Positions 1 through 12,600 of a stretch of 64,000 nt of DNA are shown piece by piece. The notes beneath the pieces are model-generated. The model did no database searches and was not told the origin of the DNA. It saw only the letters and a program-made list of their open reading frames with translations. Every line of letters starts with the position of its first letter. Position 1 is the stretch's first letter. Source of the DNA: Xenopus tropicalis. Lineage: Eukaryota > Chordata > Amphibia > Anura > Pipidae. The position numbers were made by a program, and so were the translations under genes. The stretch lies in NCBI RefSeq assembly GCF_000004195.4, contig NC_030683.2, positions 672,106 through 736,105 on the forward strand, read 5' to 3'.

Positions 1-3000
1 AGCAGAAAGTAGAGGGCGCCGTGGATTGCTAACCGCAAAGGCTAGCTAATCTGGCCAGCCCTCTGCGGCCCTCCGCGGCCCTCCGCTCTCCCTATGCTAA
101 TGCAGAGGCAGCAGAAAGTAGAGGGTGCTGTGGATTGCTAGCCGCCAAGGCTAGCTAAACTGGCCGGCCCTCCGCTCTCCCTATGCTAATGCAGAGGCAG
201 CAGAAAGTAGAGGGTGCTGTGGATTGCTAGCCGCCAAGGCTAGCTAAACTGGCCGGCCCTCCGCTCTCCCTATGCTAATGCAGAGGCAGCAGAAAGTAGA
301 GGGCGCCGCGGATTGCTAGCCGCTAAGGCTAGCTAAACTGGCCAGCCCTCTTCGGCCCTCCGCTCTCCCTATGCTAATGCAGAGGCAGCAGAAAGTAGAG
401 GGTGCCGCGGATTGCTAGCCGCTAAGGCTAGCTAAACTGGCCAGCCCTCTTCGGCCCTGCGCTCTCCCTATGCTAATGCAGAGGCAGCAGAAAGTAGAGG
501 GCGCCGCGGATTGCTAGCCGCTAAGGCTAGCTAAACTGGCCAGCCCTCTTCGGCCCTCCGCTCTCCCTATGTTAATGCAGAGGCAGCAGAAAGTAGAGGG
601 TGCAGCGGATTGCTAGCCGCCAAGGCTAGCTAAACTGGCTGACCCTCCGCTCTCCCTATGCTAATGCAGAGGCAGCAGAAAGTAGAGGGTGCCGCGGATT
701 GCTAGCCGCCAAGGCTAGCTAAACTGGCCGGCCCTCTGCGGCCCTCTCTCCCTATGCTAATGCAGAGACAGCAGAAAGTAGAGGGCGCCGCGGATTGCTA
801 GCCGCCAAGGCTAGCTAAACTGGCCGGCTCTCCCTATGCTAATGCAGAGGCAGCAGAAAGTAGAGGGCGCCGCGGATTGCTAGCCGCCAAGGCTAGCTAA
901 ACTGGCCGGCTCTCCTCGGTCCTCCGCTCTCCCTATGCTAATGCAGAGGCAGCAGAAAGTAGAGGGCGCCGCGGATTGCTAACCGCAAAGGCTAGCTAAA
1001 CTGGCCTTCCCTATGCTCTCCCTATGCTCTCCCTATGCTCTCCCTATGCTCTCCCTATGCTCTCCCTATGCTCTCCCTATGCTCTCCCTATGCTCTCCCT
1101 ATGCTCTCCCTATGCTCTCCCTATGCTCTCCCTATGCTAATGCAGAGGCAGCAGAAAGTAGAGGGCGCCGCGGATTGCTAACCGCAAAGGCTAGCTAAAC
1201 TGGCCGGCCCTCTCTCCCTATGCTAATGCAGAGGCAGCAGAAAGTAGAGGGCGCCGCGGATTGCTAGCCGCCAAGGCTAGCTAAACTGGCCGGCCCTCTT
1301 CGGCCCTCCGCTCTCCCTATGCTAATGCAGAGGCAGCAGAAAGTAGAGGGCGCCGCGGAATGCTAGCCGCCAAGGCTAGCTAAACTGGGCGGCCCTCCGC
1401 TCTCCCTATGCTAATGCAGAGGCAGCAGAAAGTAGAGGGCGCCGCGGATTGCTAGCCGCCAAGGCTAGCTAAACTGGCTGGCTCTCCCTATGCTAATGCA
1501 GAGGCAGCAGAAAGTAGAGGGCGCTGCGGATTGCTAGCCGCCAAGGCTAGCTAAACTGGCCGGCCCTCCGCTCTCCCTATGCTAATGCAGAGGCAGCAGA
1601 AAGTAGAGGGCGCCGCGGATTGCTAGCCGCAAAGGCTAGCTAAACTGGCCGGCCCTCCGCTCTCCCTATGCTAATGCAGAGGCAGCAGAAAGTAGAGGGC
1701 GCCGTGGATTGCTAGCCGCCAAGGCTAGCTAAACTGGCCGGCCCTCCGCTCTCCCTATGCTAATGCAGAGGCAGCAGAAAGTAGAGGGAGCCGCTGATTG
1801 CTAGCCGCCGATTGCTAGCCGCCAAGGCTAGCTAAACTGGCCGGCCTTCTGCGGCCCTCCGCTCTCCCTATGCTAATGCAGAGGCAGCAGAAAGTAGAGG
1901 GCGCCGCGGATTGCTAGCCACGAAGGCTAGCTAAACTGGCCGGCCCTCTGCAGCCCTCCGCTCTCCCTATGCTAAGGCAGAGGCAGCAGAAAGTAGAGGG
2001 TGCCGCGGATTGCTAGCCGCCAAGGCTAGCTAAACTGGACGGCCCTCTGCGGCCCTCTCTCCCTATGCTAAGGCAGAGGCAGCATAAAGTAGAGGGTGCC
2101 GCGGATTGCTAGCCGTCAAGGCTAGCTCAACTGGCTGACCCTCCGCTCTCCCTATGCTAAGGCAGAGGCAGCAGAAAGTAGAGGGTGCCGCGGATTGCTA
2201 GCCGCCAAGGCTAGCTAAACTGGACGGCCCTCTGCGGCCCTCTCTCCCTATGCTAATGCAGAGACAGCAGAAAGTAGAGGGCGCCGCGGATTGCTAGCCG
2301 CCAAGGCTAGCTAAACTGGCCGGCTCTCCCTATGCTAATGCAGAGGCAGCAGAAAGTAGAGGGCGCCGTGGTTTGCTAGCCGCCAAGGCTAGCTAAACTT
2401 GCCGGCCCTCCTCGGTCCTCCGCTCTCCCTATGCTAATGCAGAGGCAGCAGAAAGTAAAGGGCGCCGCGGATTGCTAGCCGCTAAGGCTAGCTAATCTGG
2501 CCTGCCCTCTGCGGCCCTCCGCGGCCCTCCGCGGCCCTCCGCGGCCCTCCGCGGCCCTTCGCTCTCCCTATGCTAATGCAGAGACAGCAGAAAGTAGAGG
2601 GTGCCGTGGATTGCTAGCCGCCAAGGCTAGCTAAACTGGCCGGCCCTCCGCTCTCCCTATGCTAATGCAGAGGCAGCAGAAAGTAGAGGGCGCCGCGGAT
2701 TGCTAGCCGCTAAGGCTAGCTAAACTGGCGCACCCTCCTCGGCTCTCCCTATGCTAAGGCAGAGGCAGCAGAAAGTAGAGGGCGCCGCGGAGTTCTAGCC
2801 GCCAAGGCTAGCTAAACTGGCTGGCCCTGCGCTCTCCCTATGCTAATGCAGAGGCAGCAGAAAGTAGAGGGCGCCGCGGATTGCTAGCCGCTAAGGCTAG
2901 CTAAACTGGCCAGCCCTCTTCGGCCCTCCGCTCTCCCTATGCTAATGCAGAGGCAGCAGAAAGTAGAGGGTGCCGCGGATTGCTAGCCGCCAAGGCTAGC

Positions 3001-6000
3001 TAAACTGGCCGGCCCTCCTCGGCCCTCCGCTCTCCCTATGCTAATGCAGAGGCAGCAGAAAGTAGAGGGCGCCGCGGTTTGCTAGCCGCCAAGGCTAGCT
3101 AAACTGGCCGGCCCTCTGCGGCCCTCCGCTCTCCCTATGCTAATGCTAATGCAGAGGCAGAAGAAAGTAGAGGGCGCCGCGGAATGCTAGCCACAAAGGC
3201 TAGCTAAACTGGCCGGCCCTCCGCTCTCCCTATGCTAATGCAGAGGCAGCAGAAAGTAGAGGGCGCCGCGGATTGCTAGCCGCCAAGGCTAGCTAAACTG
3301 GCCGGCCCTCCGCGGCCCTCCGCTCTCCCTATGCTAATGCAGAGGCAGCAGAAAGTAGAGGGCGCCGCGGAATGCTAGCCACAAAGGCTAGCTAAACTGG
3401 CCGGCCCTCCGCTCTCCCTATGCTAATGCAGAGGCAGCAGAAAGTAGAGGGTGCCGCGGATTGCTAGCCGCCAAGGCTAGCTAAACTGGCCGGCCCTCCG
3501 CTCTCCCTATGCTAATGCAGAGGCAGCAGAAAGTAGAGGGCGCCGCGGATTGCTAGCCGCCAAGGCTAGCTAAACTGGCCGGCCCTCCGCTCTCCCTATG
3601 CTAATGCAGAGGCAGCAGAAAGTAGAGGGCGCCGCGGATTGCTAGCCGCCAAGGCTAGCTAAACTGGCCGGCCCTCCGCTCTCCCTATGCTAATGCAGAG
3701 GCAGCAGAAAGTAGAGGGCGCCGCGGATTGCTAGCCGCAAAGGCTAGCTAAACTGGCCGGCCCTCTGCGGCCCTCCGCTCTCCCTATGCTAATGCAGAGG
3801 CAGCAGAAAGTAGAGGGCGCCGCGGATTGCTAGCCGCCAAGGCTAGCTAAACTGGCCGGCCTTCTGCGGCCCTCCGCTCTCCCTATGCTAATGCAGAGGC
3901 AGCAGAAAGTAGAGGGCGCCGCGGATTGCTAGCCGCCAAGGCTAGCTAAACTGGCCGGCCCTCTCTCCCTATGCTAATGCAGAGGCAGCAGAAAGTAGAG
4001 GGTGCCGCGGATTGCTAGCCGCAAAGGCTAGCTAAACTGGCCGGCCCTCCGCTCTCCCTATGCTAATGCAGAGGCAGCAGAAAGTAGAGGGCGCCGCGGA
4101 TTGCTAGCCGCAAAGGCTAGCTAAACTGGCCGGCTCTCCCTATGCTAATGCAGAGGCAGCAGAAAGTAGAGGGCGCCGCGGATTGCTAGCCACCAAGGCT
4201 AGCTAAACTGGCCGGCCCTCCGCTCTCCCTATGCTAATGCAGAGGCAGCAGAAAGTAGAGGGCGCCGCGGATTGCTAGCCGCAAAGGCTAGCTAAACTGG
4301 CCGGCTCTCCCTATGCTAATGCAGAGGCAGCAGAAAGTAGAGGGCGCCGCGGATTGCTAGCCGCCAAGGCTAGCTAAACTGGCCGGCCCTCCGCTCTCCC
4401 TATGCTAATGCAGAGGCAGCAGAAAGTAGAGGGTGCCGCGGATTGCTAGCCGCCAAGGCTAGCTAAACTGGCCAGCCCTCTTCGGCCCTCCGCTCTCCCT
4501 ATGCTAATGCAGAGGCAGCAGAAAGTAGAGGGCGCCGCGGATTGCTAGCCGCCAAGGCTAGCTAAACTGGCCGGCCCTCCGCTCTCCCTATGCTAATGCA
4601 GAGGCAGCAGAAAGTAGAGGGCGCCGCGGATTGCTAGCCGCCAAGGCTAGCTAAACTGGCTGGCCCCCGGCTCTCCCTATGCTAATGCAGAGGCAGCAGA
4701 AAGTAGAGGGCGCCGCGGATTGCTAGCCGCTAAGGCTAGCTAAACTGGCCGGCCCTCCGCTCTCCCTATGCTAATGCAGAGGCAGCAGAAAGTAGAGGGC
4801 GCCGCGGATTGCTAGCCGCAAAGGCTAGCTAAACTGGCCGGCCCTCCGCTCTCCCTATGCTAATGCAGAGGCAGCAGAAAGTAGAGGGCGCCGCGGATTG
4901 CTAGCCGCTAAGGCTAGCTAAACTGGCCGGCCCTCTGCGGCCCTCCGCTCTCCCTATGCTAATGCAGAGGCAGCAGAAAGTAGAGGGCGCCGCGGATTGC
5001 TAGCCGCCAAGGCTAGCTAAACTGGCCGGCCCTCTGCGGCCCTCCGCTCTCCCTATGCTAATGCAGAGGCAGCAGAAAGTAGAGGGCGCCGCGGATTGCT
5101 AGCCGCCAAGGCTAGCTAAACTGGCCGGCCCTCTGCGGCCCTCCGCTCTCCTTATGCTAATGCAGAGGCAGCAGAAAGTAGAGGGTGCCGCGGATTGCTA
5201 GCCGCCAAGGCTAGCTAAACTGGCCGGCCCTCTGCGGCCCTCTCTCCCTATGCTAATGCAGAGGCAGCAGAAAGTAGAGGGTGCCGCGGATTGCTAGCCG
5301 CCAAGGCTAGCTAAACTGGCCGGCCCTCCGCTCTCCCTATGCTAATGCAGAGGCAGCAGAAAGTAGAGGGTGCCGCGGATTGCTAGCCGCCAAGGCTAGC
5401 TAAACTGGACGGCCCTCTGCGGCCCTCTCTCCCTATGCTAATGCAGAGGCAGCAGAAAGTAGAGGGCGCCGCGGATTGCTAGCCGCCAAGGCTAGCTAAA
5501 CTTGCCGGCCCTCCTCGGTCCTCCGCTCTCCCTATGCTAATGCAGAGGCAGCAGAAAGTAGAGGGTGCCGCGGATTGCTAGCCGCCAAGGCTAGCTAAAC
5601 TGGCTGGCCCTCCGCTCTCCCTATGCTAATGCAGAGGCAGCAGAAAGTAGAGGGCGCCGCGGATTGCTAGCCGCTAAGGCTAGCTAAACTGGCCGCCTCT
5701 TCGCCCGCTCTCCCTATGCTAATGCAGAGGCAGCAGAAAGTAGAGGGCGCCGCGGATTGCTAGCCGCAAAGGCTAGCTAAACTGGCCGGCCCTCCTCGGC
5801 CCTCCGCTCTCCCTACGCTAATGCAGAGGCAGCAGAAAGTAGAGGGCGCCGCGGATTGCTAGCCGCCAAGGCTAGCTAAACTGGCCGGCCCTCCGCTCCT
5901 CCTATGCTAATGCAGAGGCAGCAGAAAGTAGAGGGCGCCGCGGATTGCTAGCCGCAAAGGCTAGCTAAACTGGACGGCCCTCTGCGGCCCTCTCTCCCTA

Positions 6001-8671
6001 TGCTAATGCAGAGACAGCAGAAAGTAGAGGGTGCCGCGGATTGCTAGCCGCCAAGGCTAGCTAAACTGGCCGGCCCTCCTCCGCTCTCCCTATGCTAATG
6101 CAGAGGCAGCAGAAAGTAGAGGGCGCCGCGGTTTGCTAGCCGCCAAGGCTAGCTAAACTGGCCGGCCCTCCGCTCTCCCTATGCTAATGCAGAGGCAGAA
6201 GAAAGTAGAGGGCGCCGCGGAATGCTAGCCACAAAGGCTAGCTAAACTGGCCGGCCCTCCGCTCTCCCTATGCTAATGCAGAGGCAGCAGAAAGTAGAGG
6301 GTGCCGCGGATTGCTAGCCGCCAAGGCTAGCTAAACTGGATGGCCCTCTGCGGCCCTCTCTCCCTATGCTAATGCAGAGGCAGCAGAAAGTAGAGGGCGC
6401 CGCGGATTGCTAGCCGCCAAGGCTAGCTAAACTTGCCGGCCCTCCTCGGTCCTCCGCTCTCCCTATGCTAAGGCAGAGGCAGCAGAAAGTAGAGGGCGCC
6501 GCGGATTGCTAGCCGCCAAGGCTAGCTAAACTGGCTGGCCCTCCGCTCTCCCTATGCTAATGCAGAGGCAGCAGAAAGTAGAGGGCGCCGCGGATTGCTA
6601 GCCGCCAAGGCTAGCTAAACTGGCCGGCCCTCCGCTCTCCCTATGCTAATGCAGAAGCAGCAGAAAGTAGAGGGCGCCGCGGATTGCTAGCCGCTAAGGC
6701 TAGCTAATCTGGCCTGCCCTCTGCGGCCCTCCGCTCTCCCTATGCTAATGCAGAGGCAGCAGAAAGTGGAGGGCGCCGCGGATTGCTAGCCGCAAAGGCT
6801 AGCTAAACTGGCCGGCCCTCCACTCTCCCTATGCTAATGCAGAGGCAGCAGAAAGTAGAGGGCGCCGCGGATTGCTAGCCGCAAAGGCTAGCTAAACTGG
6901 CCGGCCCTCCGCTCTCCCTATGCTAATGCAGAGGCAGCAGAAAGTAGAGGGTGCCGCGGATTGCTAGCCGCCAAGGCTAGCTAAACTGGACGGCCCTCTG
7001 CGGCCCTTCTCCCTATGCTAATGCAGAGGCAGCAGAAAGTAGAGGGTGCCGCGGATTGCTAGCCGCCAAGGCTACCTAAACTGGCCGGCCCTCCTCGCCT
7101 CTCGGCCCTCCGCTCTCCCTACGCTAATGCAGAGGCAGCAGAAAGTAGAGGGTGCCGCGGATTGCTAGCCGCAAAGGCTAGCTAAACTGGCCGGCCCTCC
7201 GCTCTCCCTATGCTAATGCAGAGGCAGCAGAAAGTAGAGGGTGCGCGCGGATGCTAGCCCAGAGGCTAGCTAAACTGGCCGCTCTCGCCTCCCTATGCTA
7301 ATGCAGAGGCAGCAGAAAGTAGAGGGCGCCGGGATTGCTAGCGCCAAGGCTAGCTAAACTGGGCCGGCCTCTCGGCCCTCCGCTCTCCCTATGCTAATGC
7401 AGAGGCAGCAGAAAGTAGAGGGGCCGCGGATTGCTAGCCGCCAAGGCTAGCTAAACTGGAGCCCTCGCGCCTCCGCTCTCCTCTGCTAATGCAGAGGCAG
7501 CAGAAAGTAGAGGGCGCCGCGGATTGCTAGCCGCAAGGCTAGCTAAACTGGCCGGCCTCTGCGCCCTCGCTCTCCCTATGCTAATGCAGAGGCAGCAGAA
7601 AGTAGAGGGTGCCGCGGATTGCTAGCCGCCAAGGCTAGCTAAAACTGGACGCCCCTCTGCGGCCCTCTCTCCTATGCTAATGCAGAGCAGCAGAAAGTAG
7701 AGGGCGCGCAGCGGATTGCTAGCCGCCAAGGCTAGCTAAACTTGCCGCCTCCTCGGTCCTCCTCTTCCTAATGCTAATGCAGAGGCAGCAGAAAGTAGAG
7801 GGTGCCGCGGATTGCTAGCCGCCAAGGCTAGCTAAACTGGCTGGCCCTCCGCTCTCCCTATGCTAATGCAGAGGCAGCAGAAAGTAGAGGGCGCCGCGGA
7901 TTGCTAGCCGCAAAGGCTAGCTAAACTGGCCGGCCCTCTCGGCCTCCGCTCTCCTACTAATGGCAGAGGCAGCAGAAAGTAGAGGGCGCCGCGGATTGCT
8001 AGCCGCTAAGGCTAGCTAAACTGGCCGGCCCTCTCGGCCCTCCGCTCTCCCTACTGCTAATGCAGAGGCAGCAGAAAGTAGAGGGCGCCGCGGATTGCTA
8101 GCCGCCAAGGCTAGCTAAACTGGCGGCCCTCCGCTCTCCCTATGCTAATGCAGAGGCAGCAGAAAGTAGAGGGCGCCGCGGATTGCTAGCGCAAAGGCTA
8201 GCTAAACTGCGGCCTCCTCGCCCTCGCTCTCCCTATGCTAATGCAGAGGCAGCAGAAAGTAGAGGGCTGCCGCGGATTGCTAGCCGCAAAGGCTAGCTAA
8301 ACTGGCGGCCCTCTCGCCCCTCTCCCTATGCTAATGCAGAGGCAGCAGAAAGTAGAGGGGCCGCGGATTGCTAGCCGCCAAGGCTAGCTAAACTGGCCGG
8401 CCCTCCGTCCGCTCTCCCTATGCTAATGCAGAGGCAGCAGAAAGTAGAGGGCGCCGCGGTTGCTAGCGCCAAGGCTAGCTAAACTGGCCGGCCCTCCGCT
8501 TCCCTATGCTATGCTATGCTAATGCAGAGGCAGAGAAAGTAGAGGGCGCCGCGGATTTGCTACCGCCAAAGGCTAGCTAAACTGGCCGGCCCTCCGCTCT
8601 CTCTATGCTAATGCAGAGGCAGCAGAAAGTAGAGGGTGCCGCGGATTGCTAGCCCCAAGGCTAGCTATAAC
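1..8671 (+). repeat. Satellite array, about 89-bp monomer, forward orientation (part 1)
   Basis: Head-to-tail monomers of about 89 bp run without interruption from the window edge. Each monomer has the same blocks in order: GCAGAGGCAGCAGAAAGTAG, AGGGCGCCGCGGATTG, the hairpin-forming GCTAGCCGCCAAGGCTAGC (7-bp arms, 5-base loop), CTAAACTGGCCGGCCCTCCG and CTCTCCCTATGCTAAT. Length varies mainly by insertion or loss of GCGGCCCTC blocks. Many copies differ only by C/T or G/A at CpG sites (GGGCGCC or GGGTGCC, CCGCGG or CCGTGG), as expected from methyl-CpG decay. No coding capacity is seen. From about 7200 onward single-base dropouts become frequent, which looks like assembly noise. I do not recognise the family by name. 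Confidence 0.97.
1007..1138 (+). repeat. 11-bp CTCTCCCTATG sub-repeat expansion inside the satellite
   Basis: About eleven perfect copies of CTCTCCCTATG follow each other inside one satellite monomer. The 11-mer is the segment that normally occurs once per monomer, so this is a local secondary amplification. The small open frame over it is a product of the repeat and not a gene. Confidence 0.95.
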
Positions 8672-9671
8672 NNNNNNNNNNNNNNNNNNNNNNNNNNNNN
8701 NNNNNNNNNNNNNNNNNNNNNNNNNNNNNNNNNNNNNNNNNNNNNNNNNNNNNNNNNNNNNNNNNNNNNNNNNNNNNNNNNNNNNNNNNNNNNNNNNNNN
8801 NNNNNNNNNNNNNNNNNNNNNNNNNNNNNNNNNNNNNNNNNNNNNNNNNNNNNNNNNNNNNNNNNNNNNNNNNNNNNNNNNNNNNNNNNNNNNNNNNNNN
8901 NNNNNNNNNNNNNNNNNNNNNNNNNNNNNNNNNNNNNNNNNNNNNNNNNNNNNNNNNNNNNNNNNNNNNNNNNNNNNNNNNNNNNNNNNNNNNNNNNNNN
9001 NNNNNNNNNNNNNNNNNNNNNNNNNNNNNNNNNNNNNNNNNNNNNNNNNNNNNNNNNNNNNNNNNNNNNNNNNNNNNNNNNNNNNNNNNNNNNNNNNNNN
9101 NNNNNNNNNNNNNNNNNNNNNNNNNNNNNNNNNNNNNNNNNNNNNNNNNNNNNNNNNNNNNNNNNNNNNNNNNNNNNNNNNNNNNNNNNNNNNNNNNNNN
9201 NNNNNNNNNNNNNNNNNNNNNNNNNNNNNNNNNNNNNNNNNNNNNNNNNNNNNNNNNNNNNNNNNNNNNNNNNNNNNNNNNNNNNNNNNNNNNNNNNNNN
9301 NNNNNNNNNNNNNNNNNNNNNNNNNNNNNNNNNNNNNNNNNNNNNNNNNNNNNNNNNNNNNNNNNNNNNNNNNNNNNNNNNNNNNNNNNNNNNNNNNNNN
9401 NNNNNNNNNNNNNNNNNNNNNNNNNNNNNNNNNNNNNNNNNNNNNNNNNNNNNNNNNNNNNNNNNNNNNNNNNNNNNNNNNNNNNNNNNNNNNNNNNNNN
9501 NNNNNNNNNNNNNNNNNNNNNNNNNNNNNNNNNNNNNNNNNNNNNNNNNNNNNNNNNNNNNNNNNNNNNNNNNNNNNNNNNNNNNNNNNNNNNNNNNNNN
9601 NNNNNNNNNNNNNNNNNNNNNNNNNNNNNNNNNNNNNNNNNNNNNNNNNNNNNNNNNNNNNNNNNNNNNNN
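8672..9671. other. Assembly gap (1000 N)
   Basis: Exactly 1000 undetermined bases. The satellite reads in the same orientation on both sides, so the true content is probably more of the same array with unknown copy number. Confidence 1.
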
Positions 9672-12600
9672 AGAGGCAGCAGAAAGTAGAGGGTGCCGTG
9701 GATTGCTAGGCGCCAAGGCTAGCTAAACTGGCCGGCCCTCCGCTCTCCCTATGCTAATGCAGAGACAGCAGAAAGTAGAGGGCGCCGCGGATTGCTAGCC
9801 GCTAAGGCTAGCTAAACTGGCGCACCCTCCTCGGCTCTCCCTATGCTAAGGCAGAGGCAGCAGAAAGTAGAGGGCGCCGCGGATTGCTAGCCGCAAAGGC
9901 TAGCTAAACTGGCCGGCCCTCCGCTCTCCCTATGCTAATGCAGAGGCAGCAGAAAGTAGAGGGCGCCGCGGATTGCTAGCCGCAAAGGCTAGCTAAACTG
10001 GCCGGCCCTCCGCTCTCCCTATGCTAATGCAGAGGCAGCAGAAAGTAGAGGGTGCAGCGGATTGCTAGCCGCCAAGGCTAGCTAAACTGGCTGACCCTCC
10101 GCTCCCCCTATGCTAAGGCAGAGACAGCAGAAAGTAGAGGGCGCCGTGGATTGCTAACCGCAAAGGCTAGCTAATCTGGCCTGCCCTCTGCGGCCCTCCG
10201 CGGCCCTCCGCTCTCCCTATGCTAATGCAGAGGCAGCAGAAAGTAGAGGGTGCTGTGGATTGCTAGCCGCCAAGGCTAGCTAAACTGGCCGGCCCTCCGC
10301 TCTCCCTATGCTAATGCAGAGGCAGCAGAAAGTAGAGGGTGCTGCGGATTGCTAGCCGCCAAGGCTAGCTAAACTGGCCGGCCCTCCGCTCTCCCTATGC
10401 TAATGCAGAGGCAGCAGAAAGTAGAGGGCGCCGCGGATTGCTAGCCGCTAAGGCTAGCTAAACTGGCCAGCCCTCTTCGGCCCTCCGCTCTCCCTATGCT
10501 AATGCAGAGGCAGCAGAAAGTAGAGGGTGCCGCGGATTGCTAGCCGCTAAGGCTAGCTAAACTGGCCAGCCCTCTTCGGCCCTGCGCTCTCCCTATGCTA
10601 ATGCAGAGACAGCAGAAAGTAGAGGGCGCCGCGGATTGCTAGCCGCCAAGGCTAGCTAAACTGGCTGACCCTCCGCTCCCCCCTATGCTAAGGCAGAGAC
10701 AGCGGATTGCTAGCCGCCAAGGCTAGCTAAACTGGCCGACCCTCCGCTCTCCCTATGCTAATGCAGAGGCAGCAGAAAGTAGAGGGAGCCGCGGATTGCT
10801 AGCCGCCAAGGCTAGCTAAACTGGCCGGCCCTCTGCGGCCCTCAACTCTCCCTATGCTAATGCAGAGGCAGCAGAAAGTAGAGGGCGCCGCGGATTGCTA
10901 GCCGCCAAGGCTAGCTAAACTGGCTGACCCTCCGCTCTCCCTATGCTAATGCAGAGGCAGCAGAAAGTAGAGGGCGCCGCGGATTGCTAGCCGCCAAGGC
11001 TAGCTAAACTGGCCGGCCCTCTGCGGCTCTCCCTATGCTAATGCAGAGACAGCAGAAAGTAGAGGGCACCGCGGATTGCTAGCCGCCAAGGCTAGCTAAA
11101 CTGGCCGGCTCTCCCTATGCTAATGCAGAGGCAGCAGAAAGTAGAGGGCGCCGTGGATTGCTAGCCGCCAAGGCTAGCTAAACTGGCCGGCCCTCCTCGG
11201 TCCTCCGCTCTCCCTATGCTAATGCAGAGGCAGCAGAAAGTAGAGGGCGCCGCGGATTGCTAGCCGCCAAGGCTAGCTAAACTGGCCTGCCCTCCGCGGC
11301 CCTCCGCGGCCCTCCGCGGCCCTCCGCGGCCCTCCGCGGCCCTCCGCTCTCCCTATGCTAATGCAGAGGCAGCAGAAAGTAGAGGGCGCCGCGGATTGCT
11401 AGCCGCCAAGGCTAGCTAAACTGGCCGGCCTTCTGCGGCTCTCCTCCGCTCTCCCTATGCTAATGCAGAGGCAGCAGAAAGTAGAGGGCGCCGCGGATTG
11501 CTAGCCGCCAAGGCTAGCTAAACTGGCCGGCCCTCCGCTCTCTCTATGCTAATGCAGAGGCAGCAGAAAGTAGAGGGCGCCGCGGATTGCTAGCCGCCAA
11601 GGCTAGCTAAACTGGCCGGCTCTCCCTATGCTAATGCAGAGGCAGCAGAAAGTAGAGGGCGCCGCGGATTGCTAGCCGCAAAGGCTAGCTAAACTGGCCG
11701 GCCCTCCGCTCTCCCTATGCTAATGCAGAGGCAGCAGAAAGTAGAGGGCGCCGCGGATTGCTAGCCGCAAAGGCTAGCTAAACTGGCCGGCCCTCCGCTC
11801 TCCCTATGCTAATGCAGAGGCAGCAGAAAGTAGAGGGCGCCGCGGATTGCTAGCCGCCAAGGCTAGCTAAACTGGCCGGCCCTCCGCTCTCCCTATGCTA
11901 ATGCAGAGGCAGCAGAAAGTAGAGGGTGCCGCGGATTGCTAGCCGCCAAGGCTAGCTAAACTGGCCAGCCCTCTGCGGCCCTCCGCTCTCCCTATGCTAA
12001 TGCAGAGGCAGCAGAAAGTAGAGGGCGCCGCGGATTGCTAGCCGCCAAGGCTAGCTAAACTGGCCGGCTCTCCCTATGCTAATGCAGAGGCAGCAGAAAG
12101 TAGAGGGCGCTGCGGATTGCTAGCCGCCAAGGCTAGCTAAACTGGCCGGCCCTCCGCTCTCCCTATGCTAATGCAGAGGATTGCTAGCCGCCAAGGCTAG
12201 CTAAACTGGCCGGCTCTCCCTATGCTAATGCAGAGGCAGCAGAAAGTAGAGGGCGCTGCGGAATGCTAGCCACAAAGGCTAGCTAAACTGGCCGGCCCTC
12301 CGCTCTCCCTATGCTAATGCAGAGGCAGCAGAAAGTAGAGGGCGCCGCGGATTGCTAGCCGCCAAGGCTAGCTAAACTGGCCGGCCCTCCGCAGCCCTAT
12401 CTCCCTATGCTAATGCAGAGGCAGCAGAAAGTAGAGGGCGCCGCGGATTGCTAGCCGCCAAGGCTAGCTAAACTGGCCGGCCCTCTGCGGCCCTCCGCTC
12501 TCCCTATGCTAATGCAGAGGCAGCAGAAAGTAGAGGGCGCCGAGGATTGCTAGCCGCTAAGGCTAGCTAAACTGGCCGGCCCTCTGCGGCCCTCCGCTCT

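Noticed and set aside
1..8671. CRISPR-like array of regularly spaced repeats
   Set aside because: The units are contiguous without unique spacers, and the surrounding genome is clearly vertebrate.
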